A DNA stretch of 64,000 nucleotides from an uncultured Acidobacteriota bacterium. GTDB taxonomy: Bacteria; Acidobacteriota; Terriglobia; Bryobacterales; Bryobacteraceae. Positions 34,325-42,476 of this stretch are shown here, piece after piece. The stretch's first letter is position 1. Every line of letters starts with the position of its first letter. The translations under genes and the position numbers were made by a program. The notes beneath the pieces are model-generated. The model saw only the letters and a list, made by a program, of their open reading frames with translations, was not told the DNA's origin and made no database searches. The stretch covers positions 62,001 to 126,000 of the forward strand of contig CADEFT010000018.1 of assembly GCA_902826685.1 (NCBI GenBank), written 5' to 3'.

Positions 34325-35320
34325 TCAGGGTGCGGACTGCCAACGAAGAATGCCATATCCAATCTGCCCGTTCAACTGTTCATCCGGGCGGGCCACGTTG
34401 CCTCCTCCAAACCAGACGCGAATGCCTTCTGGCACCGGATCCACGGTGGCGTCGCAGACCACTTTCGAATTCCAATCGCTTGAGCCGGCGATCAGCGGGG
34501 CGGGCAGGCGCGTCCAGCGGACGCCGTCGGGCGAGGAGGCAAGACCCATGCGGCGATTCTCGCGGCGGTCGCGCCCGGTGTAGAGCATCCAATAGAGGCC
34601 GTTGGCATGCCAGACGGCAGGCTCGCCGAGTCCGTTTTCGTCGAACGATCCGTACTCGCCGAGTTCGAGAATTGGGTTTGAACGCAGCCGCGTCCATTCA
34701 ACGCCGTTATCCGAGCGCGCCACTCCGAGGCGCTGCCGCATGGCGCGATCCTGGCCGAGGTAGAACATATAAAAGACGCCGCCGAGCCGGATGACATAGG
34801 GGTCGGCCACGCCGCGCTCATCCCAGCTTCCGCGTGGACCGGGATCGAGGACCGGCCGCGGCGTCTTCCGCCACGAAATGCCGTCGGAGGAAGTGGCGAG
34901 TCCGATACGCGGCACGCGCCCGCCCTGGTACCAGTAGAGGAACTCGCCTCCGGCTTCGATCGCGGAGCCATTGGCGGCGATGTAGCCCGCTTCCCAATCG
35001 AGCGAGGGCGATAACACCTTTCCTTTGCGCGACCAAACCAAGCCATCGGTGGAAGTGGCGAGGCCGGTGTGCCACGTCCTGCCGTCATAGCCCGAATAGA
35101 AATTGAAAAGCGTGTCCCCGCGCCGGGTGACGGAAGGATTGAGCGTATCGACGCCGTCCCATTCGCCCGCGGCTCCGCGGGGCAGGACCGGGTCCGGCCG
35201 GGGCTGCCAGACATAGGCGCCGGGCGCTGGGGCACGTTCGACGCGGGGTAAGGTGAAATCGTCATAGCGCCCGCAGCCGGCCGCCAGCAGCACCATGGCT
35301 GTAACAGCGGCGCGACTCAT
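34325..35320 (-). CDS. Lipoprotein with a five-bladed beta-propeller (GH43/GH32/GH130-like)
   Basis: 331 residues. Lipoprotein signal (MSRAAVTAMVLLAAGC, Cys16). The rest has repeated blades with Trp/Tyr and Asp: FNFYSGYDG, HTGLATSTDGLVWSRKG, YWYQGG, GLATSSDGISWRKTPRP, DPYVIRLGGVFYMFYLGQD and GLASSPDGVRWTRLPAP. This is the arabinanase/levansucrase/mannoside-phosphorylase propeller. A catalytic triad of Asp, Asp and Glu is expected at the blade centres (candidate VADPYV and GLGEPAVW), but the activity cannot be assigned. It overlaps the histidine kinase stop by ATGA and precedes bshA by 3 nt. Confidence 0.7.
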   Translation of the reverse strand: MSRAAVTAMVLLAAGCGRYDDFTLPRVERAPAPGAYVWQPRPDPVLPRGAAGEWDGVDTLNPSVTRRGDTLFNFYSGYDGRTWHTGLATSTDGLVWSRKGKVLSPSLDWEAGYIAANGSAIEAGGEFLYWYQGGRVPRIGLATSSDGISWRKTPRPVLDPGPRGSWDERGVADPYVIRLGGVFYMFYLGQDRAMRQRLGVARSDNGVEWTRLRSNPILELGEYGSFDENGLGEPAVWHANGLYWMLYTGRDRRENRRMGLASSPDGVRWTRLPAPLIAGSSDWNSKVVCDATVDPVPEGIRVWFGGGNVARPDEQLNGQIGYGILRWQSAP

Positions 35321-36465
35321 AGGGGCACGCGGATGCGAAGCACGGCGCCGCGGCCCGGATGCGATTCGAGCGTCATGTCGCCGTTGAGCGTGCGCAGCCG
35401 GCGTTTGATGCTTTCCGGCCCCATGCGCATCAGCTCCAATTCCTCCAGGTTGAAGGTGCCGCCAAAGGGGAAGCCAGCGCCATCGTCCTCCACGTTCACC
35501 ACCAGGGAGCCGTCGCGCCGCTCGGCGGTGAGGGCGAGCTTGGTGGCTTTCGAGTGCTTTTGCGCATTGTGCAGCGCCTCGCGGATGATCTGCAGAACCT
35601 CGTGCGAGGTTTCGGGTTCGAGTCCGCTCATGGCGTCGCCCACGTTCCAGTTCAAGGCGATGCCGCTGGTTTTCTGGAAATCCTCGGCGATCTGGCGGAC
35701 GCTGGTGGTGGGGGAGCCATCCTGGGACATGCGCATGCTGCGCACGAAGGCGCGCAGATCGGTGATCTGTTTTTTGCAGATATCCTGGAGTTCCACCAGT
35801 TCGTTGACGGCCGCCTCTTTGCTGCGGTCGAGCAGGCGCCTGATGATTTCAAGCCGCATCTGAAAGCTGATGAAGCTTTGCAGAGGACCGTCGTGAAAAT
35901 CGGCGGCGATGCGCTGGCGTTCGAGTTCGCGCGAGGCTTCGGCCTCGCCACGGTAGTAGACCGTTTGCTTCATCGTATGCGACAGGCGCTTTTCGAGAAT
36001 CTCTTTCTGCAGGCCGGCGACGATGGCGATCACGCTGCCGGCGACGAATACGGGGGCGACGGCGGTGGGGTAATCATGGCCCGCGGCGAGAGAGAATACG
36101 ATGGCGACTGCCGACACCAGAACGATCTCGCGAAAGCTGTGGTAAACCACGGCGGAAACGATGGCCGACAGGAACAGCAGCGCGGCCAGCCATCCATACC
36201 GGTCCGGCGGATTGGCGATCACCACCAGCAGGATGATGACGTCGATGATGAGGCGCAGAAGGTCGGCCCGGCCTTCGTCATAGCGCTCCCACCAGACGGC
36301 GAAAATCGCATAGGCGGCGTAGGCGAGATAGGTGGCGGCCACCGGGGAACCGGGCGTCCAGGCGGGATGCAATTCGACGAAGGCCAGCACCGCGGCCAGC
36401 AGCGCGCGGAGAAGGCCGAGGGCTATCTTCCAATGTTCCGGAACGAGGAGCTTTTCGCTGTGCAA
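35317..36465 (-). CDS. Membrane sensor histidine kinase, NarL/DesK-type (HisKA_3)
   Basis: 382 residues. Five or six hydrophobic segments span about 14-150. The dimerisation helix has phospho-acceptor His191 in RIAADFHDGPLQ, characteristic of HisKA_3 kinases that pair with LuxR-type regulators. The ATPase domain retains the N-box EALHNAQKHSKATK, a G1 box VEDDGAGFPFGG and a final G-rich SHPGRGAVLRIRV. No response regulator is encoded in the surrounding 10 kb, so the partner is elsewhere. It sits between terC and the propeller lipoprotein (ATGA overlap) in a run leading to bshA. A redox or envelope signal is a guess from context. Confidence 0.82.
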   Translation of the reverse strand: MHSEKLLVPEHWKIALGLLRALLAAVLAFVELHPAWTPGSPVAATYLAYAAYAIFAVWWERYDEGRADLLRLIIDVIILLVVIANPPDRYGWLAALLFLSAIVSAVVYHSFREIVLVSAVAIVFSLAAGHDYPTAVAPVFVAGSVIAIVAGLQKEILEKRLSHTMKQTVYYRGEAEASRELERQRIAADFHDGPLQSFISFQMRLEIIRRLLDRSKEAAVNELVELQDICKKQITDLRAFVRSMRMSQDGSPTTSVRQIAEDFQKTSGIALNWNVGDAMSGLEPETSHEVLQIIREALHNAQKHSKATKLALTAERRDGSLVVNVEDDGAGFPFGGTFNLEELELMRMGPESIKRRLRTLNGDMTLESHPGRGAVLRIRVPL

Positions 36466-36474
36466 GAGCCGCCC

Positions 36475-37161
36475 CTAATCGGCGTAGGATGGCGATGGGC
36501 CGGGCGCGCTCTTCTTCATCAGGAGCTTGCCCAGCCCCACCACCAGCAACGTGGTGAACGCCTGCCATACCCAATGCGCCCAGTGCGGCGGATGCAGGGC
36601 GCGTACCACCACCGGATCGGTAATCATCATCTCGCCGCCCACGCGGCCGAGAATCGCGGCGCCAATCCAGACGATGGCCGGGTATTTGTTCATGAGGCCG
36701 CTTAAAAGGTTGCTGGTGAAGACCACGAACGGAATGCTCAACCCGAGCCCGAACAGCAGCAGCCACGGATTGCCTTTCGACGCCGCGGCGACCGCCAGTA
36801 TGTTGTCGGTGGACATCGTAATATCGGCGATGAGAATGTACCAGATGGCCTGGCGCAGGTTGGTCGCTTCCTTGCCCGATTCGTTGTCCAGGGCGGAATC
36901 GGATAACAGCTTGACGCCGATCCAAAGAATGGCGATGCCGCCGACAAGCTTGATCCACGGCATCTGCAGGAGCTTGGCAGCGAAGAAAGTAAGCACAACG
37001 CGCAGCACCACGGCGAAGCCCGCGCCGATCAGAACGCCCTTGCGGCGCTGCTCAGGGGGAAGCGACCGAACGGCAAGCGCGATGATGACCGCGTTATCGC
37101 CCGCAAGCAGGATATCGATGAAAACGATGGTAAGTGCGCTGAAAAGGATCTGCGTGTCCAT
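36475..37161 (-). CDS. TerC/YjbE-family integral membrane protein
   Basis: 228 residues with about seven membrane helices. Two conserved membrane motifs are FIDILLAGDNAVIIALAVR (about 14-32) and ADITMSTDNILAVAAASKG (about 110-128), whose Asp-Asn pairs define TerC proteins. These are linked to metal export, often manganese, during membrane protein assembly, and to tellurite resistance. It is the first gene of the run to the kinase, propeller and bshA (9-nt gap). TAGAAT on the reverse strand about 30 nt upstream of ATG 37161 is a candidate -10. Confidence 0.82.
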   Translation of the reverse strand: MDTQILFSALTIVFIDILLAGDNAVIIALAVRSLPPEQRRKGVLIGAGFAVVLRVVLTFFAAKLLQMPWIKLVGGIAILWIGVKLLSDSALDNESGKEATNLRQAIWYILIADITMSTDNILAVAAASKGNPWLLLFGLGLSIPFVVFTSNLLSGLMNKYPAIVWIGAAILGRVGGEMMITDPVVVRALHPPHWAHWVWQAFTTLLVVGLGKLLMKKSAPGPSPSYAD

Positions 37162-37213
37162 AAGGCGGGTACGGCCGCGCTCTCTTTTATTCTAATCTAC
37201 GCGGCCCACTCGC

Positions 37214-38173
37214 TTACGACAGCTTCCAACGCCCTTCGCGCTGCAGCCGTTCGTAACCTTCGAGCGTGCGCTCCAGGCCCGTCTCAAGCGAAGTCTTCGG
37301 AATATCCGGTACCGCGGCGCGCAGAGCGGAATCGTCCATACGATAAGCCACCGGAACCTGCGGCCCTGCGGCGCTAATGAGTTCGGCCGCGCCCGGGCGT
37401 AATTTCTCCAGGGTCTTCACGATGTCGTCCATGTGGACGACGTCGCCGGCGAGGTTGAAGACATGAGCGCCTTCCACGTTCGACAACGCACAGCGAATGA
37501 ACGACTCGGCCACATCCTCGACATATTGCAGGTCCATAAACCCGCCGAGCGGGATCTGGAACTTCTTACCCGCCACCACGTGTTTGACGGCTGTGGTGGG
37601 CGCCGCGGTCAGACCGATATCGCGGCCGATGCCATAAACGGTCCAGGGCCGGATGCCGACGCTCGAAATGCCGCTGGCCGTATAGAACACCCGGGCGTTG
37701 CCTTCGTTGGCCTGCTTGAAGACGCCGTAGTGAGTGGCGGGCTTGGTGGGGTCGGCTTCGGAAAGGGCGCGATCTTCGTAGGCGTCTTCGGGCCCCCACA
37801 CGGCGGAGGAACTGGCATAGACCACTCGCACAGGACGGCCGGCATCGCGGGCGCCTTCAAACACGTTGAGCGTGCCGATGACATCCACCATTCCACCCTT
37901 CACGGGATTGGCCTGGCAGAACGGCATCAGTACCGCCGCCAGATGAACGATATGCGTCACGCCGTCTTTCACCACGGCCTTGGTACGATCGGTGTCCTCG
38001 ATGGAACCCGTCTCGATCCGGAGCGAGCGCCGCTCACCGGCTTCCGTGATCAACTCAAGCCGCGCCGGATTCGGATCCAGATCGTAAATCAAAACATCCA
38101 GACCGCGTTTCAACAGCCCGCGCACGACCCAGGCGCCAATACAGCCTTGAGCGCCGGTGACAAGAACTCGCAT
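37214..38173 (-). CDS. NAD(P)-dependent epimerase/dehydratase (extended SDR)
   Basis: 319 residues. The N-terminal Rossmann motif is VTGAQGCIGAWVVRGLL (about 5-21), and the catalytic triad is Ser-containing YASSSAVWG followed by Tyr-x3-Lys in THYGVFKQANEG. Later LQYVEDVAESFIRCAL and a C-terminal substrate domain fit nucleotide-sugar epimerases and related sugar-lactone-forming dehydrogenases. ATG 38173 begins exactly at the Rossmann strand. It diverges from an MR/MLE enolase with 37 bp between starts, and this pairing suggests one sugar-acid pathway. Confidence 0.8.
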   Translation of the reverse strand: MRVLVTGAQGCIGAWVVRGLLKRGLDVLIYDLDPNPARLELITEAGERRSLRIETGSIEDTDRTKAVVKDGVTHIVHLAAVLMPFCQANPVKGGMVDVIGTLNVFEGARDAGRPVRVVYASSSAVWGPEDAYEDRALSEADPTKPATHYGVFKQANEGNARVFYTASGISSVGIRPWTVYGIGRDIGLTAAPTTAVKHVVAGKKFQIPLGGFMDLQYVEDVAESFIRCALSNVEGAHVFNLAGDVVHMDDIVKTLEKLRPGAAELISAAGPQVPVAYRMDDSALRAAVPDIPKTSLETGLERTLEGYERLQREGRWKLS

Positions 38174-38210
38174 CCATCCTCCCAATCCTGGTAACGTGAC
38201 AGTTTCGAAT

Positions 38211-39452
38211 ATGCGAATCACGAATCTTACCACGGCGGTTCTCGAGGCCAACTTCGATTGGACCATCGTCAAACTGGAAACCGACGCCAAGGTTACCGGC
38301 TATGGAGAAGCCTTCTGCGGACCGGGCGTCACCGCGATTATCCGCGAGTTTCGCGAGGTGCTGATCGGCGAGGAATTGGATTCCATCGACCGGCTGATCC
38401 GCAAGATGAAGGCGCGGGTGGCGTACTGCTCTCCGGGCCTGGTGCTGCACGCGGTGTTCGGCATCGAGGCGGCGGCGCTCGATGCGATCGGCAAGCGCCA
38501 CAAGATGCCGGTCTGGCAGATTCTGGGCGGTAAGTATCGCGACAAGGTGCCGGTTTACGCCGATTGCCACGGGGGCGACGCGCTTTCCTCCATTACGCCT
38601 TTGCTGCAGCCGCGGACGCCGCAGTGGATGACGGCGGGCGAAGCGCGCAAGACCGCCATTAGCGTGAAGCATCATGGCTGGGATGCGACGCAGAAGGAAG
38701 ACCTGACGCCGGAATCCTACGCCGAACGGGCGCGGGAGATGGCGGCGCGCGGATTCACGATGCTGAAGTTCGACGTAGACGTACCGACTCCGTATGAGAC
38801 GGACGAATACAATCGCGACCTGAGCCGCGCCGAGATCGAATTCGCCGCCGCCCTGGTGGCGGGCGTGCGGCAGGCGGTGGGTCCGCATATCGGCCTCGCG
38901 GTCGATTGCCATTGGAACTACGGCGTGCAGGCGGCGGTGGAAGTGGCTCGCGCGGTGGAACCCTGCCATCTGCTGTGGCTCGAAGATCCGCTGCCGCCTG
39001 AGAATATCGCCGCGTTCCAGGTGGTGCAGAAGGCGACGCGGACCCCTATCGCAACGGGAGAGAACCATTTCACACGCACCGATTTCCAGCGACTGATCGT
39101 GGAAGGCGGGCTGCGCGTGCTCGCTCCGGATGTGCAGAAAATCGGGTTGTGGGAAGGGCGCAAGGCGGGCGAGATCGCCGACATGCACTATGTGAATCTG
39201 ACGCTGCACAATATCAGCGGACCGCTGGGTACGATGGCCGGCGTTCACCTGGCGGCAGCGATTCCCAACCTGCTGGCGCTGGAGTGGCACGCCGCCAGCG
39301 TTCCTTTCTTCGACGAATTGGTGAAGGGCGCCAAGAAGCCGATGATCCAGAACGGAAAGATCGTCGTGCCTGGAAAGCCGGGTCTGGGTATTGAGATCGA
39401 CGAGGACGTCGCGCACAAATATCGCAAGCCCGGGGAGAAGTTTTTTGAGTAG
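38211..39452 (+). CDS. Mandelate racemase/muconate lactonizing enzyme-superfamily dehydratase
   Basis: 413 residues. The capping domain is about 1-130; the barrel carries the metal ligands Asp232 (VDCHWNYG), Glu258 (WLEDPLPPEN) and Glu284 (ATGENHF). The base motif at the end of strand two is Lys186-Phe-Asp188 instead of the usual KxK, so the catalytic base may be different. His in TLHNISGP near the C-terminus could be the second acid/base. It probably dehydrates a hexonate. Start ATG 38211 begins at the first strand (MRITNLTTAV); an in-frame GTG at 38196 is possible. It overlaps the zinc ribbon gene by 8 nt. Confidence 0.8.
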   Translation: MRITNLTTAVLEANFDWTIVKLETDAKVTGYGEAFCGPGVTAIIREFREVLIGEELDSIDRLIRKMKARVAYCSPGLVLHAVFGIEAAALDAIGKRHKMPVWQILGGKYRDKVPVYADCHGGDALSSITPLLQPRTPQWMTAGEARKTAISVKHHGWDATQKEDLTPESYAERAREMAARGFTMLKFDVDVPTPYETDEYNRDLSRAEIEFAAALVAGVRQAVGPHIGLAVDCHWNYGVQAAVEVARAVEPCHLLWLEDPLPPENIAAFQVVQKATRTPIATGENHFTRTDFQRLIVEGGLRVLAPDVQKIGLWEGRKAGEIADMHYVNLTLHNISGPLGTMAGVHLAAAIPNLLALEWHAASVPFFDELVKGAKKPMIQNGKIVVPGKPGLGIEIDEDVAHKYRKPGEKFFE

Positions 39453-39762
39453 CACGCGCAAGCTGGCGATCGCCTGCCCGCACTGCGGATCGACGGATAC
39501 GTTCTATAGCTGCGAACCCAAGTGCTGTTTCAACCACGTCTGCGGCGATTGCAGGGGAACGTTCGAGCCCGTGACCAAAGCTACGGGCGCGGTACGGCGC
39601 GGCCTCACGCCGCCCGATCCGCTGCCCGATCCGAGCGAGCCCGCGGTCGCCTGTGCCAAGTGCGAATCGGTGGCCGTGTTCACCGCCGAAGACGAAGCGC
39701 TGGTGTGCACCGATTGCGGCGCGGTTCTTGAAATGGAGCTGACCGAACTGGCGCCGCCTTAA
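39445..39762 (+). CDS. Small double zinc-ribbon protein
   Basis: 105 residues with two zinc-finger-like sites. The first (about 8-35) is CPHCGSTDTFYSCEPKCCF followed by HVCGDCRG, rich in Cys; the second (about 66-92) is CAKCESVAVFTAEDEALVC then TDCG. The linker is Pro/Asp-rich. It may be a nucleic-acid or protein-binding adaptor, or a zinc store. The TTG start overlaps the last codons of the enolase and is preceded by GGGGAGAAG at 39432-39440, a strong ribosome-binding site. It overlaps the convergent mtnA stop by 4 nt. Confidence 0.7.
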   Translation: MSSTRKLAIACPHCGSTDTFYSCEPKCCFNHVCGDCRGTFEPVTKATGAVRRGLTPPDPLPDPSEPAVACAKCESVAVFTAEDEALVCTDCGAVLEMELTELAPP

Positions 39763-40769
39763 CTGGCGAGGCGAGTCAACGATTCTTCGTAAGGCGCCCG
39801 CGCCACTCCTTTTTCCGTGATGATGGCGGTCACGTAGCGAAACGGCGTGACATCGAAGGCGGGGTTTTCGACGGCGATGCCTTCGGGCGCGACGGGCACT
39901 CCGAAGACGTGCGTCACTTCGGCGGCGGCGCGCTGCTCGATGGGAATCTCATCGCCGCTTGAAAGCGTCAAGTCGAGGGTTGATATCGGAGCCGCCACAT
40001 AGAACGGCACGTTGTTTTCCTTGGCCAGCACGGCCACCGAATAGGTACCGATTTTGTTGGCTACGTCGCCGTTGCGCGCAATGCGGTCGGCGCCCACCAC
40101 TACGCAGCCGATGCGGCCCGACTTGAGAAAATGGCCGGCCATGTTGTCGGTGATCAGGCTGGTTTCAATGCCATCCTGCTGAAGTTCCCAGGCCGTCAGA
40201 CGAGCGCCTTGCAGGAAGGGCCGCGTCTCATCGGCGAACACCGCGATCTTCTTCCCGCTTTCCACCGCCGCGCGGATGACGCCAAGGGCGGTGCCGTAGC
40301 CGGCGGTGGCCAGGGCGCCGGCGTTGCAATGCGTCAGCACGACTTTGCCGTCGGGAACCAGGCTCGCGCCGTTAGCCCCGATCGCGCGGCAGATGGCGAC
40401 GTCTTCGATCTTGATCCGCCTGGCCTCCTCGATCAGAAGAGCGCGCTGTTGCTCGACCGGCCTGGAGGATAGCGATCGCGCCAGTGTCTTCATGCGGTCG
40501 ATGGCCCAGAAAAGATTCACCGCCGTAGGGCGGGTGGCCGCCAGCGTATCGCAGATCGTATCGAGGCTCGCCTCGCCTTTCTGGATCCCGATGGCCACGC
40601 CCATGGCGGCCGCCACGCCGATGGCCGGCGCGCCGCGGATCACCATGCCGCGAATCGCCTCGGCCACTTCCTTGTAGTCGCGGCAGGTGACGTACACGGT
40701 TTCGCGTGGCAGGCGGGTCTGATCGATCATGACCACGCCCCGATCGGTCCATTCGATGGTTTCAACCAT
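39759..40769 (-). CDS. mtnA: S-methyl-5-thioribose-1-phosphate isomerase
   Basis: 336 residues, the usual MtnA size. It isomerises methylthioribose-1-phosphate to methylthioribulose-1-phosphate in methionine salvage. Family landmarks are GMVIRGAPAIGVAAAMG (about 41-57), THCNAGALATAGYGTALGVI with the active-site Cys, ADETRPFLQGARLTAWEL, and GADRIARNGDVANKIGTY with the catalytic Asp. No other mtn gene is seen next to it. Both ends abut convergent or divergent genes, so it is monocistronic. Confidence 0.9.
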   Translation of the reverse strand: MVETIEWTDRGVVMIDQTRLPRETVYVTCRDYKEVAEAIRGMVIRGAPAIGVAAAMGVAIGIQKGEASLDTICDTLAATRPTAVNLFWAIDRMKTLARSLSSRPVEQQRALLIEEARRIKIEDVAICRAIGANGASLVPDGKVVLTHCNAGALATAGYGTALGVIRAAVESGKKIAVFADETRPFLQGARLTAWELQQDGIETSLITDNMAGHFLKSGRIGCVVVGADRIARNGDVANKIGTYSVAVLAKENNVPFYVAAPISTLDLTLSSGDEIPIEQRAAAEVTHVFGVPVAPEGIAVENPAFDVTPFRYVTAIITEKGVARAPYEESLTRLAS

Positions 40770-40818
40770 AACTATCCAGAAGAGCCGATTTGCCGGGGCC
40801 GGCGCAAGTCCGGACTGT

Positions 40819-40824
40819 TATGCT
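40819..40824 (+). promoter_or_regulatory. -10 hexamer TATGCT for the 120-aa secreted protein
   Basis: TATGCT ends 6 nt before ATG 40831, the spacing of a leaderless transcript. Confidence 0.4.
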
Positions 40825-40830
40825 GTGACT

Positions 40831-41193
40831 ATGAAATCCGCACTTCGCGCATTGGTACTCGGATCGGCGCTCGTGGCGGCGCTGGGCGGCCAGACCGCGG
40901 CCCCCGCACCCGATGGGACCACGATCGTGGACGTCCGCAACGGCGATCAGACCGGCAAGCTGATGATCAAAGACACCACGCTCGCCTTTGAATCGCTTAC
41001 CGACGCCAAGCACTCGCGGACGTGGCCGTACGCCGAGATTCGCAGCATCGAAAAGCCGAAGAGCGAATTGCGGATCAAGCCGTTCAAGGGCTCGCGCTAC
41101 GACTTCCAGTTTAAGGATAAGAAGCTGCGCGACCGGCTTTATGAGCAGATTTCGCAGCGTGTGGTGATGGCGCGGCAGGGCGTGCGCAAGTAG
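40831..41193 (+). CDS. Secreted hypothetical protein, 120 aa
   Basis: A signal peptide (MKSALRALVLGSALVAALGGQT) precedes a compact, basic domain of about 95 residues. The domain has alternating strands (TTIVDVRNGDQTGKLMIKD, TLAFESL, RTWPYAEIRSIEKPKSELRIK) and one C-terminal helix (KKLRDRLYEQISQRVV), the layout of a PH/GRAM-like fold. I do not recognise a family. It stands alone: mtnA diverges upstream, and the amidohydrolase converges with its stop directly adjacent. Confidence 0.6.
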   Translation: MKSALRALVLGSALVAALGGQTAAPAPDGTTIVDVRNGDQTGKLMIKDTTLAFESLTDAKHSRTWPYAEIRSIEKPKSELRIKPFKGSRYDFQFKDKKLRDRLYEQISQRVVMARQGVRK

Positions 41194-42426
41194 CTATTTC
41201 GGCACCCGATTGCCCGCGATCCATACCGAGGCGATGGACTTGGTGTTACGGATATCGGCCAGCGGATCGCGGTCCAGCACGACGAAATCGGCCCACGATC
41301 CTTTGACGACGGCTCCCACCGCTTCCATCTTCATGGCCTTGGCCGCGCCATCGGTGGCCGATTTCAAAACCTGCGCGGGCGTCAACCCGGCTTCGGCCAT
41401 CATCTCCATTTCCAGGTGCTCGAAGTAGCCTTCGAAACGCTCCGGATTGGGCCCGGAGTCGGTTCCCATGACGATCGTCACACCGGCATCGGCGGCCTTC
41501 TTCAGGTTCCGCTTGGCCGTTGGCAGGGCCGCCTTGTAGGCTTGGGCCGCCCGCGCTTTTGCCATCGCCTGCTGGCGCTTGGGCTCTTGCAACTGGGCTA
41601 CCAGCGCGCGGTCGGCTTCGCGCAGAAAGAACGGATCGGAGAAGAACGCCGGCACCGATTCGTAGATGAACGTGGAGATTTCGCGCGTCAACGTGGGGCA
41701 ATAGGGGATGTTGCGTTTCTTCATCAGCGCCAGAAATTCATCGTCGATCTCTTTGTCGCGCACGCTATGGGCGATCATGTCGGCGCCTGAGCGCAGCAGA
41801 TCCTTGGCGTCTTCGAGGTAGAAGATGTGCGCCGCCACGCGAAGTCCGCGCTTGTGCGATTCCTCGATCACGGCGCGATACACTTCCGGCTTCATTTTTT
41901 CTGACGTGCCCAGTTGATCGTCCACGCGAATCTTGATGATGTCGGGCTTCAGAGCCGCCACCTTCGCCACCATTTGCCGGGCTTCTTCCGGCGTCTTGCC
42001 GGTAATCACGTCGCCTGAAAGATAGAGGCGGGCGCGATCGAGCGAAGACGTTTGCTGCATCTGCCGGGCTTCGAACGCGGGCGGCTGCTCACCGCCCAGG
42101 CTCCAAAGGCTGGTCACGCCGTAGCGGGCGAACAGGCTGAGTTGGCGTCGCGTATTTTCCGCCGTGTAGGCGCGCGGCTTCAGCCCGTCGACATCGGAAA
42201 TGTGCACGTGCGTCGAGATCAGGCCGGGGATGATGTATTTGCCGGAGAGATCGATCGCTTCGGCTCCACGCGGAGGCTTGGCTTTGCCCACCGCCTCCAC
42301 CTTGCCGTTGCGAACCACGATGTTGGTTTCGGCGCCGCCCAGGCGGCCGCCGGTGAAAACTTTGACGCCGGATTGCGCGGTGGCCGCGGCTTGAACCATC
42401 AACCACACCATGAGGAATCGCATCAT
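41194..42426 (-). CDS. Secreted metal-dependent amidohydrolase (imidazolonepropionase-like)
   Basis: 410 residues with a signal peptide (MMRFLMVWLMVQAAATAQS). The barrel has the HxH metal pair in STHVHISD (about 72-79), His residues in AAHIFYLEDA and IAHSVRD, and the Asp ligand in VMGTDSGPNP. The Lys carboxylate position falls in KIRVDDQLG. A composite beta-sandwich is formed by the termini (DFVVLDRDPLADI). Family members hydrolyse cyclic amides or dipeptides such as Xaa-Pro. Two adjacent ATG codons (42426 and 42423) are possible. The stop is directly adjacent to that of the 120-aa gene. Confidence 0.8.
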   Translation of the reverse strand: MMRFLMVWLMVQAAATAQSGVKVFTGGRLGGAETNIVVRNGKVEAVGKAKPPRGAEAIDLSGKYIIPGLISTHVHISDVDGLKPRAYTAENTRRQLSLFARYGVTSLWSLGGEQPPAFEARQMQQTSSLDRARLYLSGDVITGKTPEEARQMVAKVAALKPDIIKIRVDDQLGTSEKMKPEVYRAVIEESHKRGLRVAAHIFYLEDAKDLLRSGADMIAHSVRDKEIDDEFLALMKKRNIPYCPTLTREISTFIYESVPAFFSDPFFLREADRALVAQLQEPKRQQAMAKARAAQAYKAALPTAKRNLKKAADAGVTIVMGTDSGPNPERFEGYFEHLEMEMMAEAGLTPAQVLKSATDGAAKAMKMEAVGAVVKGSWADFVVLDRDPLADIRNTKSIASVWIAGNRVPK

Positions 42427-42464
42427 GAGGGTTATCGTACATCAGGAACCCGGGCAGCCCGTTT

Positions 42465-42470
42465 TATAAT
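42465..42470 (+). promoter_or_regulatory. Consensus -10 hexamer TATAAT for the alpha/beta hydrolase at 42477
   Basis: A perfect TATAAT ends 6 nt before GTG 42477 and 3 nt before GTG 42474. The spacing favours GTG 42477 as a leaderless start. Confidence 0.5.
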
Positions 42471-42476
42471 CGCGTG

